64,000 nt of DNA from Fictibacillus aquaticus (GTDB lineage Bacteria > Bacillota > Bacilli > Bacillales > Fictibacillaceae). The translations under genes were made by a program, and so were the position numbers. Positions 16,802 through 25,935 of this stretch are shown here, in pieces. The notes beneath the pieces were generated by a model. The model worked only from the letters and a program-made list of their open reading frames with translations, did no database searches and was not told the DNA's origin. Numbering within the stretch: position 1 is the stretch's first letter; every line of letters starts with the position of its first letter. The stretch lies in the NCBI RefSeq assembly GCF_002245695.1, contig NZ_NOII01000001.1, forward strand, positions 1,426,001 through 1,490,000, read 5' to 3'.

Positions 16802-19318
16802 TTATTCTGCTGCTGCTCCGTGGCATGATTTATATTTTTTCCCGCTGCCGCAAGGACATGGATCGTTACGCCCGATGTCGGACTTTTTGCGGGTTGGCTG
16901 CTTTTTCGATTCTGCTTTGTCGCTCGGCACGACTGCTTTGCCTTCTGCCACCTGTTCACGCTGGACGTTCTGTTCGACCTGCGCTTTCATGATGTACATT
17001 GACACTTCTTCTTCAATCGCTGCGATCATCGCTTCGAACATTTCAAAGCCTTCAAACTGATATTCTCTCAGCGGATCGATCTGACCATAAGCACGCAGGT
17101 GGATACCTTGGCGAAGCTGTTCCATCTGGTCGATATGATCCATCCACTTCGTATCAACTGCACGAAGGATAACCGCTTTTTCAAACTCTCGCAGTTGTTC
17201 CTCTGGCATCATGTTTTCTTTTTCTTGGAATGCAGCATGCACTTTTTCATTAATTTTCTCGATGATCTCTTCACGGTCAAGACCTTTGAAATCTTTCTCG
17301 CTGTATACCTGTTCAGTGAACATCACACCGTTAATATGGTCAGCGATCTCTTTAAGATCCCACTCTTCCTGTACCGTTTCATCTGGCGTATGTGCTGTAA
17401 CAACTCTATCTACAACAGCATCCAGCATGCGGACGATAATGTCGCTCAAGTTGTCAGCATCAAGAACATCTTGGCGCTGGCCGTAAATAATCTCGCGCTG
17501 CTGGCGCATAACATCATCGTATTGAAGAAGCTGTTTACGAGCATCAAAGTTGGAACCTTCCACTCGCTTCTGAGCAGATTCAACCGCTTTTGTTACAAGT
17601 TTGGACTCGATCGGAGTATCCTCATCCATTCCGAGGCGCTCCATCATGTTCATCAAGTTATCTGATCCGAAGCGGCGCATCAGCTCGTCTTCCATCGAGA
17701 TATAAAATTGTGAAGAACCTGGGTCCCCTTGACGTCCTGCACGTCCGCGGAGCTGGTTATCGATACGGCGTGACTCGTGTCGCTCAGTACCGAGGATATG
17801 AAGGCCGCCAAGTTCACGCACTCCTTCTCCAAGCTTGATGTCCGTTCCGCGTCCTGCCATGTTTGTCGCGATTGTTACCATGCCGACTTGACCTGCGTTC
17901 TCAATGATCTCTGCCTCGCGCTCATGGTTTTTTGCGTTAAGCACGTTATGCGGGATACGCTTCTTATGCAGCATCTGTGACAATAATTCGGACGTTTCAA
18001 CAGCTACCGTACCGACTAGGATCGGCTGACCAGTCGCGTGGCGCTGGGCGATTTCTTCTACGATCGCACGGAATTTTCCAGCCATGGACTTGTAGATTAG
18101 ATCCGAGCTGTCCAAACGAGCGATCGGTTTGTTTGTAGGAATAACGTTTACATCCATGTTATAGATGTTACGGAATTCTTCTTCTTCCGTCTTCGCTGTA
18201 CCCGTCATACCCGAGAGTTTTTTGTACATACGGAAATAGTTCTGGAACGTGATCGTCGCAAGCGTCATGCTCTCACGCTGGATTTCGAGTCCTTCTTTCG
18301 CCTCGATCGCCTGGTGAAGACCATCGCTGTAACGGCGCCCAGCCATCAAACGGCCAGTGAACGGGTCAACGATAACCACTTCGCCTTCCTGAACAACATA
18401 ATCCACATCACGAATCATGATGACTTTTGCTTTGAGAGCTTGGTTGATGTGGTGGTTAAGCGTAACATGCGCATAATCGTAAAGGTTATCGATGTTGAAC
18501 ATCTGCTCAGCCTTGTTGATTCCTTCTTCTGTCAGCTGGACGTTCTTCGTTTTCTCATCCACCGTATAATCTTCTTCTTTTTTCAATCGGTGCACAAAGT
18601 GATTTGCCATTGCGTAAAGCTCAGTCGATTTCGCGGCAGATCCGGAAATGATCAGCGGTGTACGCGCTTCATCGACAAGGATGGAGTCAACTTCATCGAC
18701 GATAGCAAAGTTAAGCGGGCGCTGTACCATCTGCTCTTTGTAAACGACCATGTTGTCGCGCAGATAGTCAAATCCATACTCGTTGTTCGTGCCGTATGTA
18801 ACATCACAGCGGTACGCTTCTGCTTTTTCTTCTTTAGATAGGTTGGAAATGTTAAGGCCGACAGTCAGTCCAAGGTAATTAAACAGCGGCGACATGATTT
18901 CAGAGTCACGGCGAGCAAGGTATTCGTTGACCGTTACAACGTGAACCCCTTCTTCTGTCAGTGCGTTCAAGTAAATAGCAAGCGTCGCCATGAGCGTCTT
19001 ACCTTCACCGGTCTTCATCTCGGCGATGTTTCCTTCGTGCAATGCCATCGCACCCATGATCTGTACTGGATAGTGTCTTTGTCCGAGTACACGGGTTGAT
19101 GCCTCACGGATGACAGCAAACGCATCAACAAGGATATCATCCAATGTTTCTCCGTTTTTCAGGCGGTCTTTCAGTACATCCGTCCTGCCTGCAAGCTCTT
19201 CATCACTCAAGTTTTTGAGCGCTTCCCCAGCAGCTTCCACTTGTCCGGCAATCCGCTCGTATCTATTCAAATTGCGGTCATTGGCATTTGGAAAAATCTT
19301 TTTCAAAAATTGAATCAT
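16802..19318 (-). CDS. secA: Preprotein translocase ATPase SecA
   Basis: Motor of the Sec pathway that drives secretory proteins through SecYEG. 838 residues, the usual Bacillus length. Walker A is MKTGEGKT, the DEAD-like box is [15 protein letters not shown], and [11 protein letters not shown]-type sequence ([13 protein letters not shown]) and [18 protein letters not shown] mark the second nucleotide-binding fold. The C-terminal zinc motif [15 protein letters not shown], which contacts SecB-like partners or lipid, is intact. The start at 19318 ([20 protein letters not shown]) is preceded by GAGGAGCG; an in-frame start 29 codons upstream would cross the promoter. In B. subtilis secA lies between hpf and prfB; here both neighbours are different. 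Confidence 0.97.
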   Translation of the reverse strand: MIQFLKKIFPNANDRNLNRYERIAGQVEAAGEALKNLSDEELAGRTDVLKDRLKNGETLDDILVDAFAVIREASTRVLGQRHYPVQIMGAMALHEGNIAEMKTGEGKTLMATLAIYLNALTEEGVHVVTVNEYLARRDSEIMSPLFNYLGLTVGLNISNLSKEEKAEAYRCDVTYGTNNEYGFDYLRDNMVVYKEQMVQRPLNFAIVDEVDSILVDEARTPLIISGSAAKSTELYAMANHFVHRLKKEEDYTVDEKTKNVQLTEEGINKAEQMFNIDNLYDYAHVTLNHHINQALKAKVIMIRDVDYVVQEGEVVIVDPFTGRLMAGRRYSDGLHQAIEAKEGLEIQRESMTLATITFQNYFRMYKKLSGMTGTAKTEEEEFRNIYNMDVNVIPTNKPIARLDSSDLIYKSMAGKFRAIVEEIAQRHATGQPILVGTVAVETSELLSQMLHKKRIPHNVLNAKNHEREAEIIENAGQVGMVTIATNMAGRGTDIKLGEGVRELGGLHILGTERHESRRIDNQLRGRAGRQGDPGSSQFYISMEDELMRRFGSDNLMNMMERLGMDEDTPIESKLVTKAVESAQKRVEGSNFDARKQLLQYDDVMRQQREIIYGQRQDVLDADNLSDIIVRMLDAVVDRVVTAHTPDETVQEEWDLKEIADHINGVMFTEQVYSEKDFKGLDREEIIEKINEKVHAAFQEKENMMPEEQLREFEKAVILRAVDTKWMDHIDQMEQLRQGIHLRAYGQIDPLREYQFEGFEMFEAMIAAIEEEVSMYIMKAQVEQNVQREQVAEGKAVVPSDKAESKKQPTRKKSDIGRNDPCPCGSGKKYKSCHGAAAE

Positions 19319-19362
19319 CGGCGTTAACGCTCCTCTGTTTTCAGAAAATATGATCTTTCTCC

Positions 19363-19391
19363 ATTTTAGCAGTTTGTCGAGGCTGCTACAA
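19363..19391 (-). promoter_or_regulatory. Candidate SigA promoter of secA
   Basis: On the minus strand TTGTAG (19391-19386), a 17-base spacer and TAAAAT (19368-19363), about 45 bases before the secA start. Confidence 0.55.
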
Positions 19392-19479
19392 GAAAACAAG
19401 GGCAAAGCAGCGGAATAATAAGCAATATAAGGAAACAGATTCGTTACACCATAGAAGCTTTTTGGAAGCCAGCGAAGAA

Positions 19480-19625
19480 GTTGATCTCCGTTTCAGGTGC
19501 ACGCTTTCCGCGGGGCGGGCGGTGAGCCCCTTTGCCGCTTCGCGCCCTAAAGGGTCTCACCTGTCCCACTCGTCCCGCTGGAGTCGGCACCTTACACTCC
19601 GATCAACTTTATCAATGATGCATTC
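19480..19625 (+). repeat. 130-bp family repeat, copy 2 (compact)
   Basis: GTTGATCTCCGTTTCAGG at 19480 to ACTCCGATCAACTT at 19609, plus a conserved 3' flank TCAATGATGCATTC. The internal stem pairs GTGAG-C-CCCTTT with AAAGGG-T-CTCAC. It lies directly upstream of the secA promoter, in the same orientation as copies 1 and 3. The rest of the 19319-19844 gap holds no gene. Confidence 0.85.
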
Positions 19626-19788
19626 AAGAAGATCACGATTATGATGAAAGTGTAAGTCATAACCATTAAACCCAAATAGAAACATAACCTCATGGTTAGA
19701 CATAGAAGCTTAACTTAAATAGCTCTCGTTACTTCACTGGACTTTCAACTAAACAACCCTTTAAGCACAATCTTTTGGAAAACAGGTC

Positions 19789-19832
19789 AAAAAAACCTGT
19801 GGCAAGCATCAGCAGCCTGCCACAGGTTTTTC
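19789..19832 (-). terminator. Intrinsic terminator of the acyl-CoA ligase operon
   Basis: On the minus strand AAAACCTGTGGCA / TGCCACAGGTTTTTTT, a long stem with a T-run, just past the ligase stop. Confidence 0.85.
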
Positions 19833-19844
19833 AATTTCATTTAT

Positions 19845-21467
19845 TTAATTCTTCATCACTGAATAGTGTTCTTTAAGCTGCTCTCTGAGCGCGCGTTTCA
19901 AGAACTTCCCGACAGATGTTTTCGGAATTTCGTTCAAGAAAACGACGTCGTCCGGTATCCACCATTTGGCGAACTGCGGTCTCAGGTAGTCTTTGATGTC
20001 CTGCTTCGTCACACGTCCTGCAGCTTCTGGCTTGAGAACGACACAGGCGAGCGGCCGTTCCTGCCACTCCGGATGCGGTATGGCGATGACGGATGCCTCG
20101 AAAATGTCTTCATGCGCCATAAGTGCGTTCTCGAGATCAACCGAGGATATCCATTCGCCTCCGCTCTTGATCAGATCCTTTGTACGGTCGACGATCTTAA
20201 TTGTCCCCTCCTCATTCACTGTGACCACATCGCCGGTGTAAAGCCATCCGTCTGAGAAAGCACTTTTATCATCGTCTTTATAATATTCGTCACATATCCA
20301 GTTTGAACGCAGCACGAGCTCGCCCATTTCTTGTCCATCCCACTTTACCTCGCCGTTAGCTCCGACCACCTTCATTTCCACGCCAGGCACAACATAGCCT
20401 TGCATCGCGCGAATATCAAGTATCTCTTCCTTATCCAGGTCGGTCTGATAGCTCTTCAAGCGCGAGAGCACGACAAGCGGGCTCGTTTCCGTCATACCGT
20501 ATGCATGGACGAACGGAATGTTGTATTTCATCTCAAACGCCTTGATCATGCCGCGCGGAGCTGCAGATCCGCCGCAGAGAATGGCTCGGAGAGAACTCGT
20601 GTCATAGCTGCCTTGATCCAGTTCTCGCAGAAGACCAAGCCAGATTGTCGGCACGCCAGCAGTGAGCGTCACCTTTTCCATCTCAATCAGCTCTGCCAAA
20701 AGCTTTGGTGTGAACTGCGGCCCTGGGAGAACTTGTGATGTACCGAACCAAGTTGCAGCAAAAGGAAGACCCCAAGCGTTCACATGGAACATCGGTACGA
20801 CCGGCATGATGATGTCGCCCTCTGAAACACCTCCGCTGTCTGTGAGGCCGAGAGCCAGACTGTGAAGAACGGTTGAGCGGTGCGTGTAAACGACTCCCTT
20901 TGGATTGCCGGTTGTGGCAGACGTATAGCACATGCCCACTGGATCATTCTCATCGATGCGGTCGTTGAACACGTAATTCGGATCTCCACCTTCAAGCAGT
21001 TCCTCGTAATGATACATCGGCTGAAGCGGCGACTCTGGCAGCTTTGCTTCATCAGTCATTAAAATGAAGGCTTTTACGTTTGGAATTTCATCCTTCATCA
21101 TCTCAACGAGCGGCAGTATATCCTGATCGATCAGAAGCACCTTGTCTTCTGCATGGTTGATGATGTAGGAAATATGCTCTTTTGAAAGCCGGATGTTGAT
21201 CGTGTGCAGCACCGCCTCAGCACCCGGAATGCCAAAATAAGCTTCCAAATGGCGGTGATGATTCCACGCAAGCGTTCCGACTTTGTCCCCTTTCTGAATG
21301 CCAAGGTTAACGAGAGCACTTGAGAGCCTGCGTGTCCGCTCGCCGATCTCACGGTACGTGAAACGCCGGATGCCTGACATCGTGCGGCTTGTTACATATT
21401 TTTTTGGAAAATATCGTTCAGCGTGCTCGATCATCATCGTCACGCGCAATGGTACGTTCATCATCAT
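19845..21467 (-). CDS. Medium/long-chain fatty acid-CoA ligase
   Basis: AMP-forming acyl-CoA synthetase of 540 residues that activates a fatty acid with ATP and CoA. The P-loop is YTSATTGNPKGVVYTH (an Ala replaces the usual Gly), the A5 motif is HAYGMTETSPLV, the ATP-contacting Asp is in GWLYTGDVVTV, and the C-terminal catalytic Lys is in IPKTSVGKFLKRALR. It resembles AlkK/YngI-type enzymes; chain length cannot be fixed from sequence. GGAGG lies upstream of three consecutive ATGs, and the first is used here. It starts 15 bases after the preceding ligase, so the two form an operon. Confidence 0.88.
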   Translation of the reverse strand: MMMNVPLRVTMMIEHAERYFPKKYVTSRTMSGIRRFTYREIGERTRRLSSALVNLGIQKGDKVGTLAWNHHRHLEAYFGIPGAEAVLHTINIRLSKEHISYIINHAEDKVLLIDQDILPLVEMMKDEIPNVKAFILMTDEAKLPESPLQPMYHYEELLEGGDPNYVFNDRIDENDPVGMCYTSATTGNPKGVVYTHRSTVLHSLALGLTDSGGVSEGDIIMPVVPMFHVNAWGLPFAATWFGTSQVLPGPQFTPKLLAELIEMEKVTLTAGVPTIWLGLLRELDQGSYDTSSLRAILCGGSAAPRGMIKAFEMKYNIPFVHAYGMTETSPLVVLSRLKSYQTDLDKEEILDIRAMQGYVVPGVEMKVVGANGEVKWDGQEMGELVLRSNWICDEYYKDDDKSAFSDGWLYTGDVVTVNEEGTIKIVDRTKDLIKSGGEWISSVDLENALMAHEDIFEASVIAIPHPEWQERPLACVVLKPEAAGRVTKQDIKDYLRPQFAKWWIPDDVVFLNEIPKTSVGKFLKRALREQLKEHYSVMKN

Positions 21468-21482
21468 AAAATAACCTCCCTT

Positions 21483-23045
21483 TTAATTGGCGGTACTTTT
21501 AACAGCGTATTGCTGGCGCAGCAGAAACTTTTGAATCTTCCCGCTCGCGTTGCGAGGAAGCGCTTCCATAAATATGAACCGTTTAGGCCGTTTATAGGCA
21601 GCCAGCTTGTCGCTGCTGCGGCAAAATGCTTCTAAATCCTCCTCTGTTAAAGACGGATCTTTTTTCACGATGACAGCTGTAACCTGCTCGCCCCACTTCT
21701 CATGCGGTTCACCAAGCACTGCCGCATCAAGGACTCCAGGATGCTCGTAAAGAATATCCTCTACCTCACGCGGATAAATGTTCTCGCCGCCTGAGATGAT
21801 CATGTCATCGACACGGTCAGAAATGTACAGGTATCCGTCGCGGTCCATATAACCGAGGTCTCCGCTATGATACCAGCCTTTGTAAAGTGCCTTTTCCGTT
21901 GCTTCTGGACGGTTATGGTAGCCTGGCATCATGCACGGCCCTTGAACGATGATCTCGCCGACCTCGAATGGCGGCAGAATGTCTTCCGGCTCACTCGGCC
22001 CGTTTTCGTTCGTGCGGACAACCCTTACTTCATGATTCAAGCATGGTTTTCCGGCTGAACCGGCTTTGGACAGCTGTTCATCTTCTGACAGGTACGTAAT
22101 TGCAGGTCCCATCTCGGTCATGCCATATGCCTGAACGAGCTGCATGCCCATCTCTTCTTTAAGCCTGGTGACGAGGGCAGGTGCCATCGGTGCAGCGCCG
22201 TAAAGGCTGTAGCGCATCGAGCTCAAATCGTAGTTTTCAAGATTCTCCTGCAGCATCATATTCCACATCGTCGGCGCAGCGAACATGATCGTTATTTTTT
22301 CGGATGCAATGGTTTCAAGCACCATCTTAGGATCAAAGTGATGCAAGATAACGTTCGAACAGCCTGCATGCACGCGCGGTAAAAACGCACAGTGAAGCTC
22401 AGCGCAGTGGAACATTGGCGCAGCGACAAGCCCGACATCGTCCGGACGCAGATGGATGGCGTTCATGCCGATCAAGCTCATATCGATCATTTCGCGGTGA
22501 CGATGGAGTACCCCTTTAGGCCTTCCTGTCGTACCGCTCGTATACATGATGGCATACAGATCGTCTTCTTTAACGCTGATTTCTGGTGGTTCGCTTGATG
22601 AGGATTTCATTTTATCGTGGAAAGAAATGGTGTCAGATTCTTGTGATGGAGAGATGGACCAGTATGAAATATTAGGGAACTCTTGTTTCAGTGCGTTCAC
22701 GTGGGGTTCGGTCATAGCTTCATAGATAAACAGCCGGGGGTGGCAATCTTGCAGAATAAAAGAAACTTCCTGTGATTTCAGGCGGAAATTAATCGGGTTG
22801 AGGACGGCGCCGATTTTGGCGCACGCAAAATAAATGATGGCGAGCTCACTCGAGTTAAAAAGAAACGTAGATACGACGTCGCCTTTATGCACGCCTGACT
22901 CACGGAGTGCGTTTGCGAGCCGGTTCACGTCTTCATCATACTCCTCGAACGTCCAGCGCCTGCCGCTTGCCATATCCACAAGCGCTTCCTTTCTTGGAAA
23001 CTTCCTTACTGTCTGTTCAAATAGCTGTCCAATCGTCACATACAT
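21483..23045 (-). CDS. Fatty-acyl-CoA synthetase (AMP-forming)
   Basis: Second acyl-CoA ligase, 520 residues, with the P-loop YTSGTTGRPKGVLHRH, the YGMTEMGPAITYL motif, GWYHSGDLGYMDRDGYLYI, and the catalytic Lys in LPRNASGKIQKFLLR. It resembles LcfB/YhfL-type enzymes. It is first in an operon with the following ligase. Two adjacent, clearly different ligases suggest different acyl substrates or one fatty-acid degradation unit, although no beta-oxidation dehydrogenase is nearby. The start is well set by GGAGG nine bases upstream. Confidence 0.88.
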   Translation of the reverse strand: MYVTIGQLFEQTVRKFPRKEALVDMASGRRWTFEEYDEDVNRLANALRESGVHKGDVVSTFLFNSSELAIIYFACAKIGAVLNPINFRLKSQEVSFILQDCHPRLFIYEAMTEPHVNALKQEFPNISYWSISPSQESDTISFHDKMKSSSSEPPEISVKEDDLYAIMYTSGTTGRPKGVLHRHREMIDMSLIGMNAIHLRPDDVGLVAAPMFHCAELHCAFLPRVHAGCSNVILHHFDPKMVLETIASEKITIMFAAPTMWNMMLQENLENYDLSSMRYSLYGAAPMAPALVTRLKEEMGMQLVQAYGMTEMGPAITYLSEDEQLSKAGSAGKPCLNHEVRVVRTNENGPSEPEDILPPFEVGEIIVQGPCMMPGYHNRPEATEKALYKGWYHSGDLGYMDRDGYLYISDRVDDMIISGGENIYPREVEDILYEHPGVLDAAVLGEPHEKWGEQVTAVIVKKDPSLTEEDLEAFCRSSDKLAAYKRPKRFIFMEALPRNASGKIQKFLLRQQYAVKSTAN

Positions 23046-23119
23046 ACGTTCATTCCTCCAATACAGTATTTTTTAAAAGATACAGTTATGAAGTGAAACA
23101 TAGATTGTCAGATGATTGC

Positions 23120-23599
23120 TTACAAGCTGGCATGCTGCTCGGCATTCATCGCTTTTTTAAGGGCGATAATATGTCCGGTATGCATGCCTTCATGATAAAA
23201 AGTGCGCGGCAGGATTTCAGCAAAAGTGTTCATGCCGAGCTCAGCGGGGGATTCAAGCTCTTCATCAAGCCTGCGGCCAAAGTGTTCTTTAATATGATCG
23301 ACTTGGTCTGCGAGCCGGTTCTTCAGCTCATCCAGTGTAGGCGGTGACAGCTTCCAGTCAGAAGGACGTGTGCCATAGCCGAACAATTCGCGGTAATGCT
23401 TTGGAACCGGCGAATCTTCATTGATCTTGTGGTACAGCCAATCGTACTGGTCGAGATAAATGTGGCCAAGCTGCCAGCGAATATTGTTATTGAAGCCCTC
23501 CGGTACGATATCTGCCATCTCCTCTGTCACACCTTCCACAACCGACAGTGTATTATGCCGGAATGCAGCCAGCTGCTTTAGCAGGATGTCCTGGTACAA
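23120..23599 (-). CDS. DinB-family protein
   Basis: Small four-helix-bundle protein of 159 residues in the DinB/YfiT-like superfamily. The three-histidine metal triad can be placed: one His in RWQLGHIYLDQYDW on helix 2 and two in FYHEGMHTGHIIALKK on helix 4. Members act as metal-dependent thiol transferases (for example with bacillithiol) or have unknown roles. The start codon is TTG, supported by GAGGAGGGATTATCA upstream, with no in-frame ATG. The gene lies just upstream of the ligase operon in the same direction, with a 74-base gap. Confidence 0.82.
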   Translation of the reverse strand: MYQDILLKQLAAFRHNTLSVVEGVTEEMADIVPEGFNNNIRWQLGHIYLDQYDWLYHKINEDSPVPKHYRELFGYGTRPSDWKLSPPTLDELKNRLADQVDHIKEHFGRRLDEELESPAELGMNTFAEILPRTFYHEGMHTGHIIALKKAMNAEQHASL

Positions 23600-23673
23600 T
23601 GATAATCCCTCCTCAATTCGTCATGTTTAATTAGTTCTATTAACGTGCGGGAATTCCTTTTTGCCTGCGCATA

Positions 23674-23702
23674 CAAAAAAAATGCGGCATTAAACACCGC
23701 AC
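23674..23702 (-). terminator. Intrinsic terminator of the FapA-like gene
   Basis: On the minus strand TGCGGTG-TTTAA-TGCCGCA followed by eight Ts. Confidence 0.8.
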
Positions 23703-23738
23703 TTTCAACTTTTGCTTCTTCTGTTGTATAAAATTACT

Positions 23739-25730
23739 TCAATATAATACAAGCTGAGAATTTTCATCCAGGCGGGCATAGATTTGAGCCGTTTCATCAT
23801 TAAAACGATGAATGATGCAGCCTACTTTAATCACTGTGCCTTCCATCACTTTTTCGATACGTATCGATGCCTCTGCTGGGACATGCACGAACGTTTTCAC
23901 GCCTCCCGCTGACCCTGTTTCTTTAATAACCGCACCACCCGCAGCGTACAGTTCTCCGCCTCGCATATAGCCGTTAATTTCAGCTTTTCCATATGCGTGC
24001 ACTTTGCAGTTATAAATGCCTTTTTCATGTATCGTTATGTCCCCGCTGCTATACAGCTCACTATTAACGGCATAAGCAGCATGAATACAAACGTTTGGAT
24101 CTATAACATCTTGGCGGTTCTGCCGAGTATCTTCAGCTTTTTGTAACAGTTGAGAAAAATTTTCCAGGCTGGAAAACTCCTCTTTTTGTAATATGAGAAA
24201 TCTTATTTGAAACTGTACCGCCAGTTCAAACCATCCTTCTTGCAGGGCATTTTGTTGATTCTGTATCTTATCAGTAAATGTACGCATCAAAGGAATTAAA
24301 TCTTTGTACTTTTGTTCAATTACCCGGTCAATTAATCTCCCTATGCTAACGTTCGCAAACTCAGAAGAGGTTTTGGTTGCAGCGGCGCCATGAATTTGTT
24401 TAATCGCAGAATACACAGCGTTTAAAATAGCGCATATTTCATCTAATAAAAGATTAAGCTCAGACGAAAGATCACTGCCTTTTCCAGCGGTTATTTTACT
24501 GTTAATTGAACTTTTATGTAAATATACGGTTTGACCCGCTATGATTTCAGCATGATCAGCATTGCCGTGAAGCACCACATCACCCTCAGCATGCACGACC
24601 ATGTGTTCTTTAACGTTCTTCATCAATTCTACATCGCCAATAAAACGGATGTTGCCTTGTGCAAGATCGACATCGTCTTTAATCTTGAGTTTTTTCACGA
24701 TCGATGCTGTAACTTTCTTTCCTTTTTGTTTGAGTAAAGGTCTCCCGTGTTCTGTAGCAATCAATGATTTTTGCGGCTCGGCCAGCATCATCCCATGATC
24801 GCAGCTGATTTCCAGCTCATATACTGGCGGTGCCGGCAGGTCTTCTCCGTACACGTTCTTCCCGTTCTTGCCTGATACAGCAGGTATATAATCTGCGACC
24901 ACCTGTCCTGGACTTACAGAAGGAACATAAAAGCTCTCACGGAAATCGACAGATCCGTCTTTTCTCTCTGCTGGTGAAAGGGTCCTGCCCTTCATATTTA
25001 TGTGATAATGGAACTCGCCATTTTTCCCAGGCACTGACGGTACACCCTCGGCAATGACAAATGTTCCGCCATCTGTTGATTGTACCGCTTCTCGAACTAC
25101 ATCGTAATGGATGCCATATGTGATGCCTGCTGCTTCCATACGCTTCACGATCTCTTGTATACTGACAAATTGATAATCTCTTTTAGCTTCTACGGTTTTT
25201 AACTGCAGATAAGCTGCGGGTGCAGCATCTTCAAGCTGGAAATAGCCCGTATACCCAGGCTGAATGTTTAAGTATGCACTCATCCCTGTACGATCAATGG
25301 AAACCGAACATGAAGCATGCTGGATGACTGGGCTGATAATCACTGAAATAGCATCCGTATCATTCACTTCTGCTTGCTTATTTGTTATCACATCGTTCAC
25401 ATAAAACTCAATACCTTCGCATGGAACAACAACCGCACGTTCTTTTACATTAACCTTTCCATCACTAACCCAGGCACAAGATTTATAGTCCACTAGAGAA
25501 GCATCCTTTTCAGCTTCTTGCATAAGTGAGTCACTTTGGCTGCTTGTCGTCTTTTCCTCGATAAAAGTTAATTTCACGATAACCGGCCTCATGCGCAGTC
25601 CGAGAATACCTTTTTTCCCAGCTTCTAATATTTCAATACTAACTTCTTCCACATTCGTATTTAACAGCTGAAGCCCGTTTGTAACGGCCTCATCCACCGT
25701 ACTTCCTTTTGAAATAATGCTGTTGGCCAT
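23739..25730 (-). CDS. FapA/DUF342 family protein with N-terminal Jag-N-like domain
   Basis: 663-residue protein of the FapA (flagellar assembly protein A, DUF342) family. Residues about 2-55 (ISKGSTVDEAVTNGLQLL to GILGLRMRPVIVKL) look like the Jag-N domain found in KhpB/Jag and in many long FapA proteins. The middle holds the FapA core (DYIPAVSGKNGKNVYGEDLP) and the C-terminal half the right-handed beta-helix-like polymer-forming region (GEVVLHG-like and KAEINGYMRGGELYAAGG segments), interrupted by a helical insert around residues 430-560. Family members influence flagellar placement or motility in Vibrio; the role in Bacillaceae is unknown. The start at 25730 has AGGGG eight bases upstream. 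Confidence 0.8.
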   Translation of the reverse strand: MANSIISKGSTVDEAVTNGLQLLNTNVEEVSIEILEAGKKGILGLRMRPVIVKLTFIEEKTTSSQSDSLMQEAEKDASLVDYKSCAWVSDGKVNVKERAVVVPCEGIEFYVNDVITNKQAEVNDTDAISVIISPVIQHASCSVSIDRTGMSAYLNIQPGYTGYFQLEDAAPAAYLQLKTVEAKRDYQFVSIQEIVKRMEAAGITYGIHYDVVREAVQSTDGGTFVIAEGVPSVPGKNGEFHYHINMKGRTLSPAERKDGSVDFRESFYVPSVSPGQVVADYIPAVSGKNGKNVYGEDLPAPPVYELEISCDHGMMLAEPQKSLIATEHGRPLLKQKGKKVTASIVKKLKIKDDVDLAQGNIRFIGDVELMKNVKEHMVVHAEGDVVLHGNADHAEIIAGQTVYLHKSSINSKITAGKGSDLSSELNLLLDEICAILNAVYSAIKQIHGAAATKTSSEFANVSIGRLIDRVIEQKYKDLIPLMRTFTDKIQNQQNALQEGWFELAVQFQIRFLILQKEEFSSLENFSQLLQKAEDTRQNRQDVIDPNVCIHAAYAVNSELYSSGDITIHEKGIYNCKVHAYGKAEINGYMRGGELYAAGGAVIKETGSAGGVKTFVHVPAEASIRIEKVMEGTVIKVGCIIHRFNDETAQIYARLDENSQLVLY

Positions 25731-25935
25731 TTCAAACACCCCTGATATGAAAAAGCTGTAATTAAAATGCTTTTCTGAAAATCCTTTAGATATTCTAGGC
25801 TGTCCATTAATTTATCGTCACGATTATCTTTTTTTGATGCTTTTTTTAAAAGTAGACGTTAGTTTGTGATGTTCCTCAGAATTAGCGGAACAGGCGGCTG
25901 CTTGTAACCAACTGCTCCGCTCTTTTAATCCTTCA

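Noticed and set aside
25885-25925. Terminator for the MHYT kinase gene
   Set aside because: A GCGGA...TCCGC stem exists, but the T-run is on the plus strand, the wrong side for this gene.
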